From: Algoriphagus antarcticus
GTDB lineage: Bacteria > Bacteroidota > Bacteroidia > Cytophagales > Cyclobacteriaceae
Assembly (NCBI RefSeq): GCF_002150685.1
Contig: NZ_MSSW01000007.1
Location: forward strand, 1-64,000
DNA: 64,000 nucleotides
Reading direction: 5' to 3'
Shown here: piece by piece, positions 63,883 through 64,000 of the stretch
How positions within the stretch are numbered: position 1 is the first letter of the stretch
Layout: each line of letters begins with the position of its first letter
Position numbers and translations under genes: made by a program
The notes under the pieces: generated by a model
Told to the model about the DNA's origin: nothing
Seen by the model: the letters and a program-made list of their open reading frames with translations, nothing else
Databases searched by the model: none

Positions 63883-64000
63883 ATGCTAAACAGAAGAATA
63901 CTAAGAGTAAAGGCTTTTCAAAACCTATATGCATACGAGCAGTGCAAAGGGTCCAACCTCAACCTTTCGAAAGATTTTATCCGCGCGTCATTTTTACCGG
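63883..64000 (+). CDS. nusB: Transcription antitermination protein NusB (5' part)
   Basis: The first 39 codons are present (MLNRRILRVKAFQNLYAYEQ and following), the NusB N-terminal helix with RRILRVKAFQNLYA. NusB with NusE binds boxA RNA in rRNA antitermination. The rest of the gene lies beyond the window. Confidence 0.9.
   Translation, partial: MLNRRILRVKAFQNLYAYEQCKGSNLNLSKDFIRASFLP

Overview
The window looks like a chromosomal segment of a member of the phylum Bacteroidota, most likely the order Cytophagales (Algoriphagus/Cyclobacteriaceae-like). The evidence is the gldKLMN type IX secretion/gliding locus, PorW/SprE and PorE-like proteins, DUF4252/DUF4221/DUF4271/DUF983 families, promoters of the TTTG-N19-TANNTTTG type, and an ATP synthase operon without atpDC. 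These assignments come from recognising families in the sequence; no database search was run.

Layout. 1-560: decayed HicA/HicB toxin-antitoxin remnants. 670-6000 (minus): a PorE-like OmpA lipoprotein, two hypotheticals, then a CCG-domain Fe-S protein with a membrane Fe-S partner. 6042-8760 (plus): tRNA-Phe, then an ECF sigma factor, a small membrane protein and two DUF4252 proteins. 8839-14027: DUF427, a secreted protein behind a strong promoter and structured leader, and two M14 carboxypeptidase homologues, one of which has lost its active site. 14356-21107 (plus): universal stress protein and Na+/H+ antiporter, ferrochelatase, PurM, neutral ceramidase, DUF983. 21177-30226: methyltransferase, acyl-CoA dehydrogenase, UbiA-like protein, SGNH hydrolase, a small cysteine-containing exported peptide with a DUF4221 lipoprotein, an orphan antitoxin-like protein, a sulfatase and an orphan ATPase. 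30351-36032 (minus): atpZ-hyp-atpB-E-F-H-A-G. 36178-42982 (plus): porW/sprE, penicillin-binding protein 1A, uvrC. 42997-52312 (minus): Omp85 protein, DUF4271, hemD, porP/sprF-like, gldK-L-M-N. 52359-60254 (plus): hemW, DUF721, a SpoIIE/STAS/RsbW partner-switching cassette and two SurA/PpiC-type isomerases. 60318-64000: coiled-coil protein, ABC exporter, leucine-type dehydrogenase and the start of nusB.

How the parts relate. The T9SS motor genes, PorW, PorE-like lipoprotein, Omp85 protein and periplasmic isomerases together form an envelope-biogenesis theme. hemD, hemH and hemW are the haem theme. Two separate regulatory cassettes (ECF sigma with membrane partner; SpoIIE/STAS/RsbW) each sit next to envelope proteins.

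The most unusual signal is a family of five related roughly 90-125 bp elements. Each ends exactly at the start codon of a downstream gene in the same orientation, and each begins with a micro-ORF of the form ATGAAATCGA (M-K-S-S/N). Other notable items are the paired active/inactive M14 proteins, a perfect 16-bp inverted repeat inside the first codons of the ceramidase gene, a start-codon frameshift in the orphan ATPase, and the exported peptide/propeller pair. The intergenic DNA also carries at least three other dispersed repeat families.
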